Shown: positions 50,121 through 58,055 of the stretch, in pieces
How the letters are laid out: each line of letters opens with the position of its first letter
Position numbering within the stretch: position 1 is the first letter of the stretch
NCBI RefSeq assembly: GCF_001641125.1
Contig: NZ_LWLP01000001.1
Span: 2,528,079-2,592,078 of the forward strand
Length of the DNA stretch: 64,000 nt
Source of the DNA: Arthrobacter sp. OY3WO11
GTDB taxonomy: Bacteria; Actinomycetota; Actinomycetes; Actinomycetales; Micrococcaceae
Reading direction: 5' to 3'
Translations under genes and position numbers: made by a program
Notes under the pieces: generated by a model
The model's input: only the letters and a program-made list of their open reading frames with translations
Told to the model about the DNA's origin: nothing
The model's database searches: none

Positions 50121-50654
50121 ATGACCATCGAACTTCGTCTATGGACATCTGAAGATGCTCCGGCGCTGTGCGCCGCGTACGGAGAGAACCCGGATTTACA
50201 CACACAGTTCGGTGGCGCTGACCTTTCCACGGTTGACTCCGCGCGTGACTATATCGGCAAGCATTTTTCCTTCAGTGAATCCGGGCGCAATTGGGCCATA
50301 AGTATTGGCGATTTAGCTGTGGGCAATGTCGGACTGTCCGCCATAGAGCAACGCCATGGAACTGCCTGGGCGTTTTACTGGCTCACATCCCCTGCTCGCG
50401 GCCGCGGTTATGCATCCCGTGCCCTTGCCACGGTAGCTGCCGAAGCTTTCAACGACGGCCTCTTCCGCCTCGAACTTGGACATCGAGTCAACAACCCGGC
50501 GTCCTGCAAAGTAGCTACCCGCGCCGGATTCATCCCCGAGGGCCTTGAGCGCCAGAAGTTGCAGTACGGTGGCGAACGGTTCGATGTGGAGACGCATGCA
50601 CGGCTACGCACGGACCCCATCCCGGATCTGGAACTTCTTTCAACAGCACGCTGA
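50121..50654 (+). CDS. GNAT-family N-acetyltransferase
   Basis: 177 aa RimJ/RimL-type GNAT: IELRLWTSEDAPALCAAY, AFYWLTSPARGRGYASRALATVAAEAF (acetyl-CoA loop, R-G-x-G-Y-A) and LELGHRVNNPASCKVATRAGFIPEGLERQKL. It probably acetylates a protein N-terminus or small amine. The ATG follows GATGGGAGCC; upstream in-frame codons overlap the USP gene. Codon use is less GC-rich at third positions than in the neighbours (for example ATAAGTATTGGC and TTAGCT). Confidence 0.88.
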   Translation: MTIELRLWTSEDAPALCAAYGENPDLHTQFGGADLSTVDSARDYIGKHFSFSESGRNWAISIGDLAVGNVGLSAIEQRHGTAWAFYWLTSPARGRGYASRALATVAAEAFNDGLFRLELGHRVNNPASCKVATRAGFIPEGLERQKLQYGGERFDVETHARLRTDPIPDLELLSTAR

Positions 50655-50663
50655 GGAATACCC

Positions 50664-51101
50664 ATGGCCATCAAATTCGAGAATGTCGGCATCGCCGTCC
50701 GCGACCTTGAAGCAGCAATCGCCTTTTTTACCGACCTCGGGCTCACTGTGGTTGGCCGTGACACTGTCAGCGGCGAGTGGACAGAAACTGCCGTAGGACT
50801 GGATGGCAACCACGCCAAGATTGCGATGCTCGAGACGCCAGACGGCCATGGTCAACTTGAGCTCTTTGAATACATCCACCCCAAAGCGAATGAAACGGCC
50901 CCAACCCGCCCCAACGACATTGGCATGCACCGCGTTGCCTTCTCGGTGGACAACCTGGACGAAGCCCTTGAGGTAGCCGCCAAGCACGGATGCCGACCGC
51001 TGCGGGGGGTGGCGACCTACGCCGATGCCTATAAGCTCACGTACCTCCGCGGCCCCAGCGGAATCATTGTGATGCTCGCCGAGAAACTGCAGGAAGACTG
51101 A
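50664..51101 (+). CDS. VOC/glyoxalase-family protein
   Basis: 145 aa, two beta-alpha-beta units: IKFENVGIAVRDLEAAIAFFTDLGLTVVGRDTVSG and IGMHRVAFSVDNLDEALEVAAKHG. Metal-ligand-type residues are present (QLELFEYIHP, LRGPSGIIVMLAEKL). Members are glyoxalases, dioxygenases or resistance proteins; the reaction is unknown. It lies 9 bp after the GNAT gene and shares its softer codon use, so the pair may have been acquired together. Confidence 0.85.
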   Translation: MAIKFENVGIAVRDLEAAIAFFTDLGLTVVGRDTVSGEWTETAVGLDGNHAKIAMLETPDGHGQLELFEYIHPKANETAPTRPNDIGMHRVAFSVDNLDEALEVAAKHGCRPLRGVATYADAYKLTYLRGPSGIIVMLAEKLQED

Positions 51102-51130
51102 CACCCCGCGACGGCATATTCTTGGCCACC

Positions 51131-51144
51131 GGGACCTAGGACCC
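51131..51144 (+). promoter_or_regulatory. DosR-like box for the zinc alcohol dehydrogenase at 51.2 kb
   Basis: GGGACCTAGGACCC. CATCCT at 51168-51173 begins 30.5 bp from the centre. Confidence 0.72.
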
Positions 51145-51229
51145 TTATCGATCCCGGGGCCCTCCTCCATCCTTGAGGTTGACGCAGCCGTCCGGGAACA
51201 ACCCGCTCGCCGACCAGCAAGGAGCAGTT

Positions 51230-52285
51230 ATGAAGGCAATTGTGTACGGCGGGCCCGGGAAGAAATCCTGGACCGATGTGCCGGATCCGTCGATCATCAA
51301 TCCCAGCGACGCCATCGTCAAGGTGGACACCACCACCATCTGCGGAACGGACCTGCACATCCTCAAGGGTGATGTGCCGGCAGTCCAGGAGGGACGGATC
51401 CTGGGCCACGAAGGCGTGGGAACAATCACCGAGGTGGGGTCCTCCGTCACCACACTGAAACCTGGCGACCGGGTGATCATTTCCTGCATCAAGTCCTGCG
51501 GCCACTGCGCCAACTGCAAAACCGGGCTCTATTCCCATTGCCTGGGGGACGAAGGCGCATCAGGAATCGGCTGGGTCTTTGGCCACCTCATAGACGGCAC
51601 CCAGGCCGAATACGTCCGCGTTCCCTATGCGGAAAACTCCCTTCATCTCCTCCCTGAGGGGGTCACCGACGAACAGGCCGTCATGCTCTCGGACATCCTC
51701 CCCACGGGCTTCGAAATCGGGGTCCAGTACGGCCGCGTGAAGCCAGGGGACACTGTGGCCGTGGTGGGAGCAGGCCCGGTTGGGCTGGCAGCGATTGCCA
51801 CTGCGGGGCTCTACGGGGCGGCCACCATCATCGCCATAGACCTTGACCGGAACCGCCTGGAGCAATCCCGCGCCTTCGGGGCTACACACGTTGTCCTGTC
51901 GGGTGATTCCGACTGGAAGGACCAGGTACTGTCCCATACGGACGGGCAGGGCGTGGATGTTGCCATTGAGGCCGTGGGCATTCCAGCCACGTTCAGCATG
52001 TGCACCGATATTGTCCGGCCCGGCGGCACAGTTGCCAATGTTGGCGTGCACGGCAAACCGGTGGAACTGCACCTGGAGAACCTCTGGATCCAGAACATCA
52101 ACATCAGCATGGGCCTGGTTAACGCCAACACCACGCCGATGCTCCTGAAACTCGTTGCGCAGAAGAAGCTGCCCGCAGAAAAGTTCGCCACCCACCATTT
52201 CCGCTTTGAGCAGTTCATGGACGCTTACGACACTTTCGCCCGGGCAGCGGAGACCAACGCACTGAAGGTGGTCATCACCGCCTGA
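51230..52285 (+). CDS. Zinc-dependent alcohol dehydrogenase
   Basis: 351 aa. Catalytic zinc: TICGTDLHILKGD and GHEGVGTI; structural zinc: CIKSCGHCANCKTGLYSHC; NAD site VAVVGAGPVGLAAI. It groups by eye with the Zn-dependent ADH/threonine-dehydrogenase-like proteins often annotated adh. Shine-Dalgarno AAGGAGCAGTT precedes the ATG; a longer frame starting 19 codons earlier is not conserved. It has its own DosR-like box about 90 bp upstream. Confidence 0.92.
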   Translation: MKAIVYGGPGKKSWTDVPDPSIINPSDAIVKVDTTTICGTDLHILKGDVPAVQEGRILGHEGVGTITEVGSSVTTLKPGDRVIISCIKSCGHCANCKTGLYSHCLGDEGASGIGWVFGHLIDGTQAEYVRVPYAENSLHLLPEGVTDEQAVMLSDILPTGFEIGVQYGRVKPGDTVAVVGAGPVGLAAIATAGLYGAATIIAIDLDRNRLEQSRAFGATHVVLSGDSDWKDQVLSHTDGQGVDVAIEAVGIPATFSMCTDIVRPGGTVANVGVHGKPVELHLENLWIQNINISMGLVNANTTPMLLKLVAQKKLPAEKFATHHFRFEQFMDAYDTFARAAETNALKVVITA

Positions 52286-52345
52286 CGGGCACGGCACGGG
52301 GGCATCCGACCGGCTGACAGCCGCACCGCGGCCTATGCTGGTCCA

Positions 52346-52876
52346 GTGACCCCTGCCCCCTCCCCAAGCCCGCTCGACGTCGTCGTCCATTCGGGACCGG
52401 CTGACTGGTGGGTCATCCTTGCCGGCCTGGGTCCCCTGGCCGTCCTCATCGCTGCCCTGCTGGCGTTCTACATCAATTGGCGAACGCTCAAACAGCGCAC
52501 TGCTGCCGATGCCACTGCGCTGGAGCAGAAGCGGGAAGCGGACGCCCATGCCCTGCTGCAAAAAACCGAGGCCGACAGCCGTGCGGAATGGTGGCGCCGG
52601 ACGCAGTGGGCCCTGGACCGGGCACTGGACCAGGACGAAGGGACAAAGGCCCTGGGACTGGCAACCCTGGAAGTCCTGGCGCGCAGCGAACTGGCCCGCA
52701 ACGAAGAGCTTGAGTTGTTCGACATCGCCTGGAAGAGCGTGTGGGGCGAGGAAAACGCGGACGACGACGGGCAGGGCACCGGGGCGGACCAGGAGACGGC
52801 GTTCGTGGACGCCGGCGGCAACATAGGCGAGAATGGAACCACGGGTGAAGACACTACCAAGGAGGTTGGACCATGA
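52346..52876 (+). CDS. Small membrane-anchored coiled-coil protein
   Basis: 176 aa. One N-terminal membrane helix (WWVILAGLGPLAVLIAALLAFYI) is followed by a charged coiled coil (KQRTAADATALEQKREADAHALLQKTEADSRAEWWRRTQWALDRALDQD) and an acidic tail. Function unknown. The GTG start lies 12 bp after the first base of TATGCT and has no Shine-Dalgarno, so the mRNA is probably leaderless. Unlike the island genes, it has no convincing DosR-like box. Its stop overlaps the next start (ATGA). Confidence 0.72.
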   Translation: MTPAPSPSPLDVVVHSGPADWWVILAGLGPLAVLIAALLAFYINWRTLKQRTAADATALEQKREADAHALLQKTEADSRAEWWRRTQWALDRALDQDEGTKALGLATLEVLARSELARNEELELFDIAWKSVWGEENADDDGQGTGADQETAFVDAGGNIGENGTTGEDTTKEVGP

Positions 52877-53067
52877 GCGCAGCATCGTCTGAACACCGGT
52901 TCGTCCATACTCCGCGGAGCGCCACCGCCAAGCCGGCCCCGAAGAAAGCCACTCCTGCCGAGCATCGCGTCCAGGTGGCTGCTGCCAGGCTGCGCGTCAC
53001 GCTCGACCAGCGCCTCGGCCGCGAAACACCGGCCAGGACCAAGGCGCTGGCCAGGGAACCCATCTAG
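52873..53067 (+). CDS. Small basic protein, unknown
   Basis: 64 aa, rich in Ala, Arg, Lys and Pro (ATAKPAPKKATPAEHRVQVAAARLRVTLDQRLGRETPARTK). No domain recognised. AAGGAGGTTGGACC directly upstream is an excellent Shine-Dalgarno, and the ATG overlaps the preceding stop by four bases, so it is cotranslated with the coiled-coil membrane protein. Confidence 0.72.
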   Translation: MSAASSEHRFVHTPRSATAKPAPKKATPAEHRVQVAAARLRVTLDQRLGRETPARTKALAREPI

Positions 53068-53123
53068 GTTTCGTTTTGCAGGCTGAGAAGGCCAACGCAC
53101 GTGGGTGCTGGATTGGGTGAGTA

Positions 53124-54014
53124 GTGGCTGCAGTAATTCTTGGATGGGACCCAACCGGATCCGACCCCTGGGACTACCACGCCGCCGTCGGGCTTGTGGC
53201 GGAGTCCGGCAAATTCCTGCGGCGCTGGAGTGGCAGCCGGCCACTCAACGTCCCGGCAGGAACTGAAGCCTGGCTTTTCGTCCAGGGCCGCAGCGACGCC
53301 GGCACCGGGCTGATCGGCCATGGGATGGTGGTGTCCGAGCCGTACCAGGCGCTTCCCGACGACGGCGGCGCCGCGGCCTGGCACGTCAGCGTGCTGTTCG
53401 ACGCACTGCTTCCCCTCGGTGAGCAGATCCGTCAGGACACGCTCCGCGCAGCAGTCCCCGGGATTGCCTGGAGTGACACAATGAACCGCCTAGGCGTTGC
53501 CGTTCCTGGTCACGCGGTGCCCGGCATCCGCCGTCTGTGGCGGGACCTCGGGCCTGCGGCCACCGGTCCTCCACACATTGTTTCGGGCACCCTCCCGCCG
53601 GACGCCGTCAGCACTATCGACATGAACCGCCATGAGCGGAACCCTGACGCACGCCGGGTGTGCCTGGCGTTCCATGGAACGTCCTGCGCTGCCTGCGGTT
53701 TCTCCTTCGAAGCCTTTTATGGCGACGCCGGTTCCGGGTCCATTGATATCCACCACGTGGTGCCGCCGGAGATGCTGGGGAGCGGGTACCAGCTGGACCC
53801 CGTTGCCGACCTCGTGCCGCTGTGCCCCAATTGCCACGCCCTGGCACACCCCAGCGCCGGCCCGCCGCGCACCGTGTCGGAGCTCCGGCACATCATCTCA
53901 GCCTCCGGCCACCTGAGGGGCGAGGTGGTCAGCGACTTTGCCCTCCATGCCCAGGAAGATGCGAGGAAGATACTTGAAGGACCGGGGATATACCGGCAGG
54001 AGCCCCAGGTCTAG
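53124..54014 (+). CDS. HNH endonuclease-domain protein
   Basis: 296 aa. The C-terminal HNH domain has CAACGFSFEAFYG, IDIHHVVPPEML and DLVPLCPNCHALAH (two CxxC zinc pairs around the HH catalytic strand), as in McrA-type nucleases. The N-terminal 170 residues or so show no known domain but could read a modified or specific DNA. Possible restriction-like defence gene, but no methyltransferase or partner lies nearby. The GTG start lacks a good Shine-Dalgarno; nearby alternatives exist. Confidence 0.82.
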   Translation: MAAVILGWDPTGSDPWDYHAAVGLVAESGKFLRRWSGSRPLNVPAGTEAWLFVQGRSDAGTGLIGHGMVVSEPYQALPDDGGAAAWHVSVLFDALLPLGEQIRQDTLRAAVPGIAWSDTMNRLGVAVPGHAVPGIRRLWRDLGPAATGPPHIVSGTLPPDAVSTIDMNRHERNPDARRVCLAFHGTSCAACGFSFEAFYGDAGSGSIDIHHVVPPEMLGSGYQLDPVADLVPLCPNCHALAHPSAGPPRTVSELRHIISASGHLRGEVVSDFALHAQEDARKILEGPGIYRQEPQV

Positions 54015-54025
54015 GTTGCCGGGCG

Positions 54026-54733
54026 TTAGCGCCGCGCCCGCCTGAAGGCGAGAGCGGCGCGCGCGTTGCCGGAAAGATGCACCAGGGCCGCGATCACCAG
54101 GAAAGCCACCAGGACCTGGGCTATGGACGCCAGGGCAGCAGGCCAGCCGCCCCCAAGGGTGGGATCCAGGAAATCGTAGACGTACCAGCCGTCGATCGAA
54201 CCCCGTGCCCAGGAAAAGATGAGGAAGGCCACCGGGTAGGCAAGCCACGCCAGGGGCCGCCACCAGGGACCACGGACTGTCCTCGTGACCAGGAGCCAGT
54301 CGAGCACAACGTAAAGCGGGGCCAGGCGGTGGTGGGCCATCTGAGGCCAGTACAGGTCCCAGCTCCACCATGGTTCGTCCGGCGGCGCCACGAGGACAAT
54401 GTAGATGAGTCCCGTCATCACCAGGTAGAGGACAAACGCGCCGAAGAGGTGGTCCCACCACCGCGGAAACCTGGCCGCCGGCCATGCCGCCGATGCGATA
54501 AGCAGGAGCCCGAGTCCAAGGTTCGCCTGGACGGTGAATTCCGAATACAGCTGGACGACGTCGACGTCGTTGCCCGGCAGGGTTGCGTCGTAGGTCTTCT
54601 GCACGAGGGCGGCGAGCACGAACGCGCCCACCAGCAGCCGGACCGCCCTAACCCACGGGCTGTCGGGATGCAGGGCGCTGCCAGGTCCAGCGTGATGCTC
54701 CGCCGGGGAAACCAACTTGCGAGGACTGCTCAT
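54026..54733 (-). CDS. Pr6Pr family membrane protein
   Basis: 235 aa, six or so hydrophobic helices. Pattern YSEFTVQANLGLGLLLIASA ... DHLFGAFVLYLVMTGLIYIVLVAP ... HHRLAPLYVVLDWLLV ... YPVAFLIFSWARG ... WYVYDFLDP matches the actinobacterial Pr6Pr/FAR-17a-like group, of unknown function. ATG chosen (MSSPRKLVS); AACACT 12 bp upstream could make the mRNA leaderless. Convergent with the HNH gene. Confidence 0.78.
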   Translation of the reverse strand: MSSPRKLVSPAEHHAGPGSALHPDSPWVRAVRLLVGAFVLAALVQKTYDATLPGNDVDVVQLYSEFTVQANLGLGLLLIASAAWPAARFPRWWDHLFGAFVLYLVMTGLIYIVLVAPPDEPWWSWDLYWPQMAHHRLAPLYVVLDWLLVTRTVRGPWWRPLAWLAYPVAFLIFSWARGSIDGWYVYDFLDPTLGGGWPAALASIAQVLVAFLVIAALVHLSGNARAALAFRRARR

Positions 54734-54787
54734 GCGCAAAGTGTTGCACGCCAGGGGCGTCCCTGCGCAGGGCACAAAGACCGCCTG

Positions 54788-55291
54788 TCAGCTCCTTCCA
54801 GCCGCTGGGACCCGCATTCCGCTGTAGGCCATGGCGGCTCCTGCCAGGAATATGAGGACAGCGACGTAGACCGGGCCGAGGTGTCCAAGCGTTGCCAGGC
54901 CCCAAGGGTAATGCGCCGGGACAGAGACTGCGAGGCTGACTGCCGTGACGGTGACTGTTGCGGCGAAGGCCCACCGTTCCCCCCGCCGCACCCCGAACCA
55001 GGACAAGGCTGCGATAGCCAGCCCGGTGGCAGCGATGAAGCCGCTGAGCGCAATGTGCAGGTGGCTGATGTAGTGATACAGCTGGGGGCTGAACGCCTGG
55101 ACCTCCGCCATGCCCATGTCCACCTGTTCGGGACCGATGCCCAGCTCCAGGAAGGCGCCCGAAAAGTTGAGTGCCAGGAAAGCTGCGGCGTACCCCACGA
55201 AGGCCAGCCCGGCGAGAGCCATCAGGGCTGCTCCGGTCCGGAGCCGGGACTGCTTTGCCGGGGTAGTTTGGATGGCAGGCACAGCCGCCAC
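54788..55291 (-). CDS. DUF4383-like four-helix membrane protein
   Basis: 167 aa with four membrane helices (ALMALAGLAFVGYAAAFLAL; HIALSGFIAATGLAIAALSWF; FAATVTVTAVSLAVSVPAHY; GPVYVAVLIFLAGAAMAYSG). It resembles DUF4383 or similar small membrane proteins; function unknown. GTG start after GAGAGGGG; the next GTG three codons later is an alternative with better Shine-Dalgarno spacing. Divergent from the LacI gene. Confidence 0.7.
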   Translation of the reverse strand: MAAVPAIQTTPAKQSRLRTGAALMALAGLAFVGYAAAFLALNFSGAFLELGIGPEQVDMGMAEVQAFSPQLYHYISHLHIALSGFIAATGLAIAALSWFGVRRGERWAFAATVTVTAVSLAVSVPAHYPWGLATLGHLGPVYVAVLIFLAGAAMAYSGMRVPAAGRS

Positions 55292-55449
55292 CCCCTCTCT
55301 GGTTCACGTTCTTCCTTGATGAGAGTCCCCTGTCCGCACGCCTGTCAAGGGAAGCTTCTGCAGAGAAGGCTGGGCGGGAGTCCTCCGGATTGGGAGACGC
55401 TTCGACCCGGCGGCACGGAGATGCCGGCAGCCACATTCGCCACAAAGGC

Positions 55450-55479
55450 TTGACGGCTGCAAAACGTTTTGCATATAGT
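55450..55479 (+). promoter_or_regulatory. Promoter and operator O1 of the fructan operon
   Basis: -35 TTGACG and -10 TATAGT with an 18-bp spacer. The perfect palindrome TGCAAAACGTTTTGCA (55458-55473) fills the spacer, so a bound LacI-type repressor would block RNA polymerase. Confidence 0.88.
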
Positions 55480-55492
55480 GATGCAAGCAACA

Positions 55493-55508
55493 TACAAAAC
55501 GTTTTGCA
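55493..55508 (+). promoter_or_regulatory. Operator O2 of the LacI-type regulator
   Basis: TACAAAACGTTTTGCA, 35 bp centre to centre from O1 and just before the ribosome-binding site AAAGGAACG. It suggests autorepression with two operators. Confidence 0.85.
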
Positions 55509-55522
55509 AAGGAACGAAGTCA

Positions 55523-56545
55523 ATGGCGACAAAGGTAAACATCAGGGACGTGGCCAAGGCCGCAGGCGTCTCCGTGACCACTGTGTCGCACGCCCTGAGC
55601 GAAGCGCACAGCTCCCGGGTCAACGCCCGGACTGTGGAGCACATCAAGGCCGTGGCCGGCGACCTCGGCTACGCCCCTAACCGGCTGGCAAGCGGGCTGC
55701 GCAACCAGCGCTCCCAGATCCTTGGCCTTGTCAGCGACGAAATCACCACCACCCCTTTTGCCGGTGCCATGATCCAGGGTGCACAGGACGCCGCTTCCGA
55801 ACACGGGCACCTCCTGATGGTGGTCAACTCCGGCCTCGACAACGAACTCGAACTCCAGGAAATCCGGGCACTGCAGCAGCACCAGGTGGACGGCATTATC
55901 TTCGCGCGCATGTTCAACCAGCAGGTATCCGTCCCGGAGGAGCTCCGGGCAGTGCCCACCATCGTGCTGGATGCCACCCCGGACAACCCCGGGCTTTCCT
56001 CCGTGGTGCCGGACGAGTTCGGCGCCGGTGATTCTGCCGCCGAGCTGCTGGTCACGGCGGGGCACCGCAACATCGCCATGATCAACAACGAGGACGATAT
56101 TCCCGCTGCCCACGGGCGGCTCGCAGGATTCCGGGCAGGCCTGGACCGCCACGGCCTGCATCTGCCGGCGGAGTTCCTTGTTGCGGGCCATCCCAGCACA
56201 ACGGGAGGCCGGGAAGCGGCGCTGGAGCTGCTGTCCAGGAAGGAGCGTCCCACAGCACTGTTCTGCTTCAACGACCAGATGGCCATGGGCGCCTACCAGG
56301 CCGCCGGCCACCTCGGCCTTCGCGTCCCTGAGGATGTCTCGGTGGTCGGCGTGGACAACCTTGAGCTCATCGCCGATGGGCTCTGGCCGGGCCTGTCCAC
56401 CATGGCACTCCCCCACTACGAGATGGGCAGATGGGCTGTCCTGAAGCTCCTCAACGAACTCGAAAACCCCGAAGCGCCCCGGTTACACGAAAAGATCCCC
56501 TGCCCGCTTGTTGAGCGGGAGTCTGTCGCTCCGCCCAAGGGCTGA
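55523..56545 (+). CDS. LacI-family transcriptional repressor
   Basis: 340 aa. N-terminal helix-turn-helix VNIRDVAKAAGVSVTTVSHALSEAHSSRVNART with hinge LGYAPNRLASGLRNQ, then a periplasmic-binding-protein-like sensor domain (FCFNDQMAMGAYQAAGHLGLRVPEDVSVVGVDN). ATG chosen after AAAGGAACGAAG; an earlier frame start would lie in the promoter. It most likely represses itself and the downstream uptake/fructosidase genes through the CAAAACGTTTTG palindromes. The effector is probably a fructo-oligosaccharide, fructose or sucrose; this is inferred from the neighbouring GH32 gene. Confidence 0.93.
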   Translation: MATKVNIRDVAKAAGVSVTTVSHALSEAHSSRVNARTVEHIKAVAGDLGYAPNRLASGLRNQRSQILGLVSDEITTTPFAGAMIQGAQDAASEHGHLLMVVNSGLDNELELQEIRALQQHQVDGIIFARMFNQQVSVPEELRAVPTIVLDATPDNPGLSSVVPDEFGAGDSAAELLVTAGHRNIAMINNEDDIPAAHGRLAGFRAGLDRHGLHLPAEFLVAGHPSTTGGREAALELLSRKERPTALFCFNDQMAMGAYQAAGHLGLRVPEDVSVVGVDNLELIADGLWPGLSTMALPHYEMGRWAVLKLLNELENPEAPRLHEKIPCPLVERESVAPPKG

Positions 56546-56610
56546 CCGGCAGCGCCGGCCCAGCTACTGGCGCGGCCACTCTCCACCGCATCCACATCTC
56601 CCACGAAAAC

Positions 56611-56642
56611 GGGAACGCAGCCGTTGCAGCGGCCGCGTTCCC
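56611..56642 (+). other. Intercistronic stem-loop
   Basis: GGGAACGCAGCCG pairs with CGGCCGCGTTCCC (one mismatch) around TTGCAG, between the LacI and binding-protein genes. No T-tract, so probably an mRNA processing or stability element that sets different levels of repressor and transporter. Confidence 0.6.
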
Positions 56643-56692
56643 TGCAGGACCCAATCAATCCCTCCACCCTGTCCAAGCAGAAAGACCGAACC

Positions 56693-57985
56693 ATGAACAA
56701 GAAGCTCACCAGGATCCTGGCGACCAGCATAGCCGCTGCCGCCCTCACCGCCACCCTCGCCGGCTGCGGCAAGGGCAGCGCCTCCTCTTCCACCGAAGGA
56801 TCCGGCGAAATTGCCCTGTGGACCCACAACGCCGGCAACCCGGAAGAACTGGCCGCGGTGCAGGGGATCGTCGATTCCTACAACGGCAGCCAGGACAAAG
56901 TGAAGATCAAAGTCCAGGCCTTCCCCCAGGACTCCTACAACGACTCCGTGGTCTCGGCGGCCGCCGCCGGCAACCTCCCCTGCATTGTGGACATCGACGG
57001 CCCCAACGTCCCCAACTGGGCCTGGGCCGGGTACCTGGAGCCCCTCGAACTGGACACGGACCTGTCCAAGCACCTCCCAAGCACCGTGGCTGAATGGGAC
57101 GGGAAGCCCTACGCCGTGGGCTACTACGACGTGGCCCTGGCCATGATGGCCCGCGCCTCAGACCTGGAGGCGGCCGGCGTCCGGGCTGCCACCATGGAGC
57201 AGCCCTGGACCAAGGAAGAGTTCCAGGACGCCCTCACCAAGCTCAAGGCCCTCGGCAAGTGGGAGCACCCGCTGGACCTCGGCACGGCCGGCACCGGTGA
57301 GTGGCTCCCCTACGCCTACTCCCCCTTCCTGCAGTCCTTCGGCGGAGACCTGGTCAACCGGGACGGCTTCCAGAGTGCGGATGGTGAACTGAACGGCGAC
57401 GAAGCCGTGCAGTGGGCCAACTGGTTCCGCGGACTGGCCGACGGGGGCTTCATGGCCAAGAAGAGCGGCAAGGACTCCACCCAGGATTTCCTGAACAACA
57501 AGAGCGCCATCGTGTACACCGGTTCGTGGGCTGCGGACAAGGCCAAGGAGGCCCTCGGTGATGACCTGGTGGTCATGCCGCCGGTTGACCTCGGCGAAGG
57601 CCCGAAGATCGGCGGCGCCTCCTGGCAGTGGGGCGTCACCAGCGGCTGCAGCGATACCGGGGCAGCCATGGACTACCTGGCCTATTCACTGAAGCCGGAG
57701 AACATCGCCGCGGTTGCCAAGGCCACGGGTGCCATTCCGGCCAGCGAGGAGGCTGCGGCCCAGATCCCCAGCTTTGCCGAGGGCGGTGCCAACCGGATCT
57801 TCATGGACTTCTCCCGGGAATACGCAGTCATGCGCCCTGAAACTCCCGCCTACCCCTTCATCGCCACCGAATTCGGCAAGGCCACGCAGGACATCCTGAA
57901 CGGGGCCGACCCCCAGTCCACGCTGGACAGCGCCGTGAAGGCGATCGACGCCAACATCAAGTCCAACGGCGGCTACAAGAACTAG
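56693..57985 (+). CDS. ABC sugar-binding lipoprotein
   Basis: 430 aa. Lipoprotein signal peptide ending in LAGC (Cys25 or so), then a type I-cluster sugar-binding fold (IALWTHNAGNPEELAAVQGIVDSYNGSQDKVKIKVQAF). Extracellular receptor for a sugar, delivering it to the two permeases that follow. Shine-Dalgarno AGAAAG precedes MNKKLTRIL. Given the GH32 enzyme in the same operon, the ligand is probably a fructo-oligosaccharide or sucrose. Confidence 0.92.
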   Translation: MNKKLTRILATSIAAAALTATLAGCGKGSASSSTEGSGEIALWTHNAGNPEELAAVQGIVDSYNGSQDKVKIKVQAFPQDSYNDSVVSAAAAGNLPCIVDIDGPNVPNWAWAGYLEPLELDTDLSKHLPSTVAEWDGKPYAVGYYDVALAMMARASDLEAAGVRAATMEQPWTKEEFQDALTKLKALGKWEHPLDLGTAGTGEWLPYAYSPFLQSFGGDLVNRDGFQSADGELNGDEAVQWANWFRGLADGGFMAKKSGKDSTQDFLNNKSAIVYTGSWAADKAKEALGDDLVVMPPVDLGEGPKIGGASWQWGVTSGCSDTGAAMDYLAYSLKPENIAAVAKATGAIPASEEAAAQIPSFAEGGANRIFMDFSREYAVMRPETPAYPFIATEFGKATQDILNGADPQSTLDSAVKAIDANIKSNGGYKN

Positions 57986-58055
57986 CCGGAGCACGCCGGA
58001 TGGCTGCGGCGCAACGTGCCGCAGCCATCCGGCCGCCCGACCTACGGAGACCCCC

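Noticed and set aside
52297..52310. Box-like sequence at the expected offset before the leaderless coiled-coil gene
   Set aside because: CGGGGGCATCCGAC shares only scattered G and C positions with the consensus.
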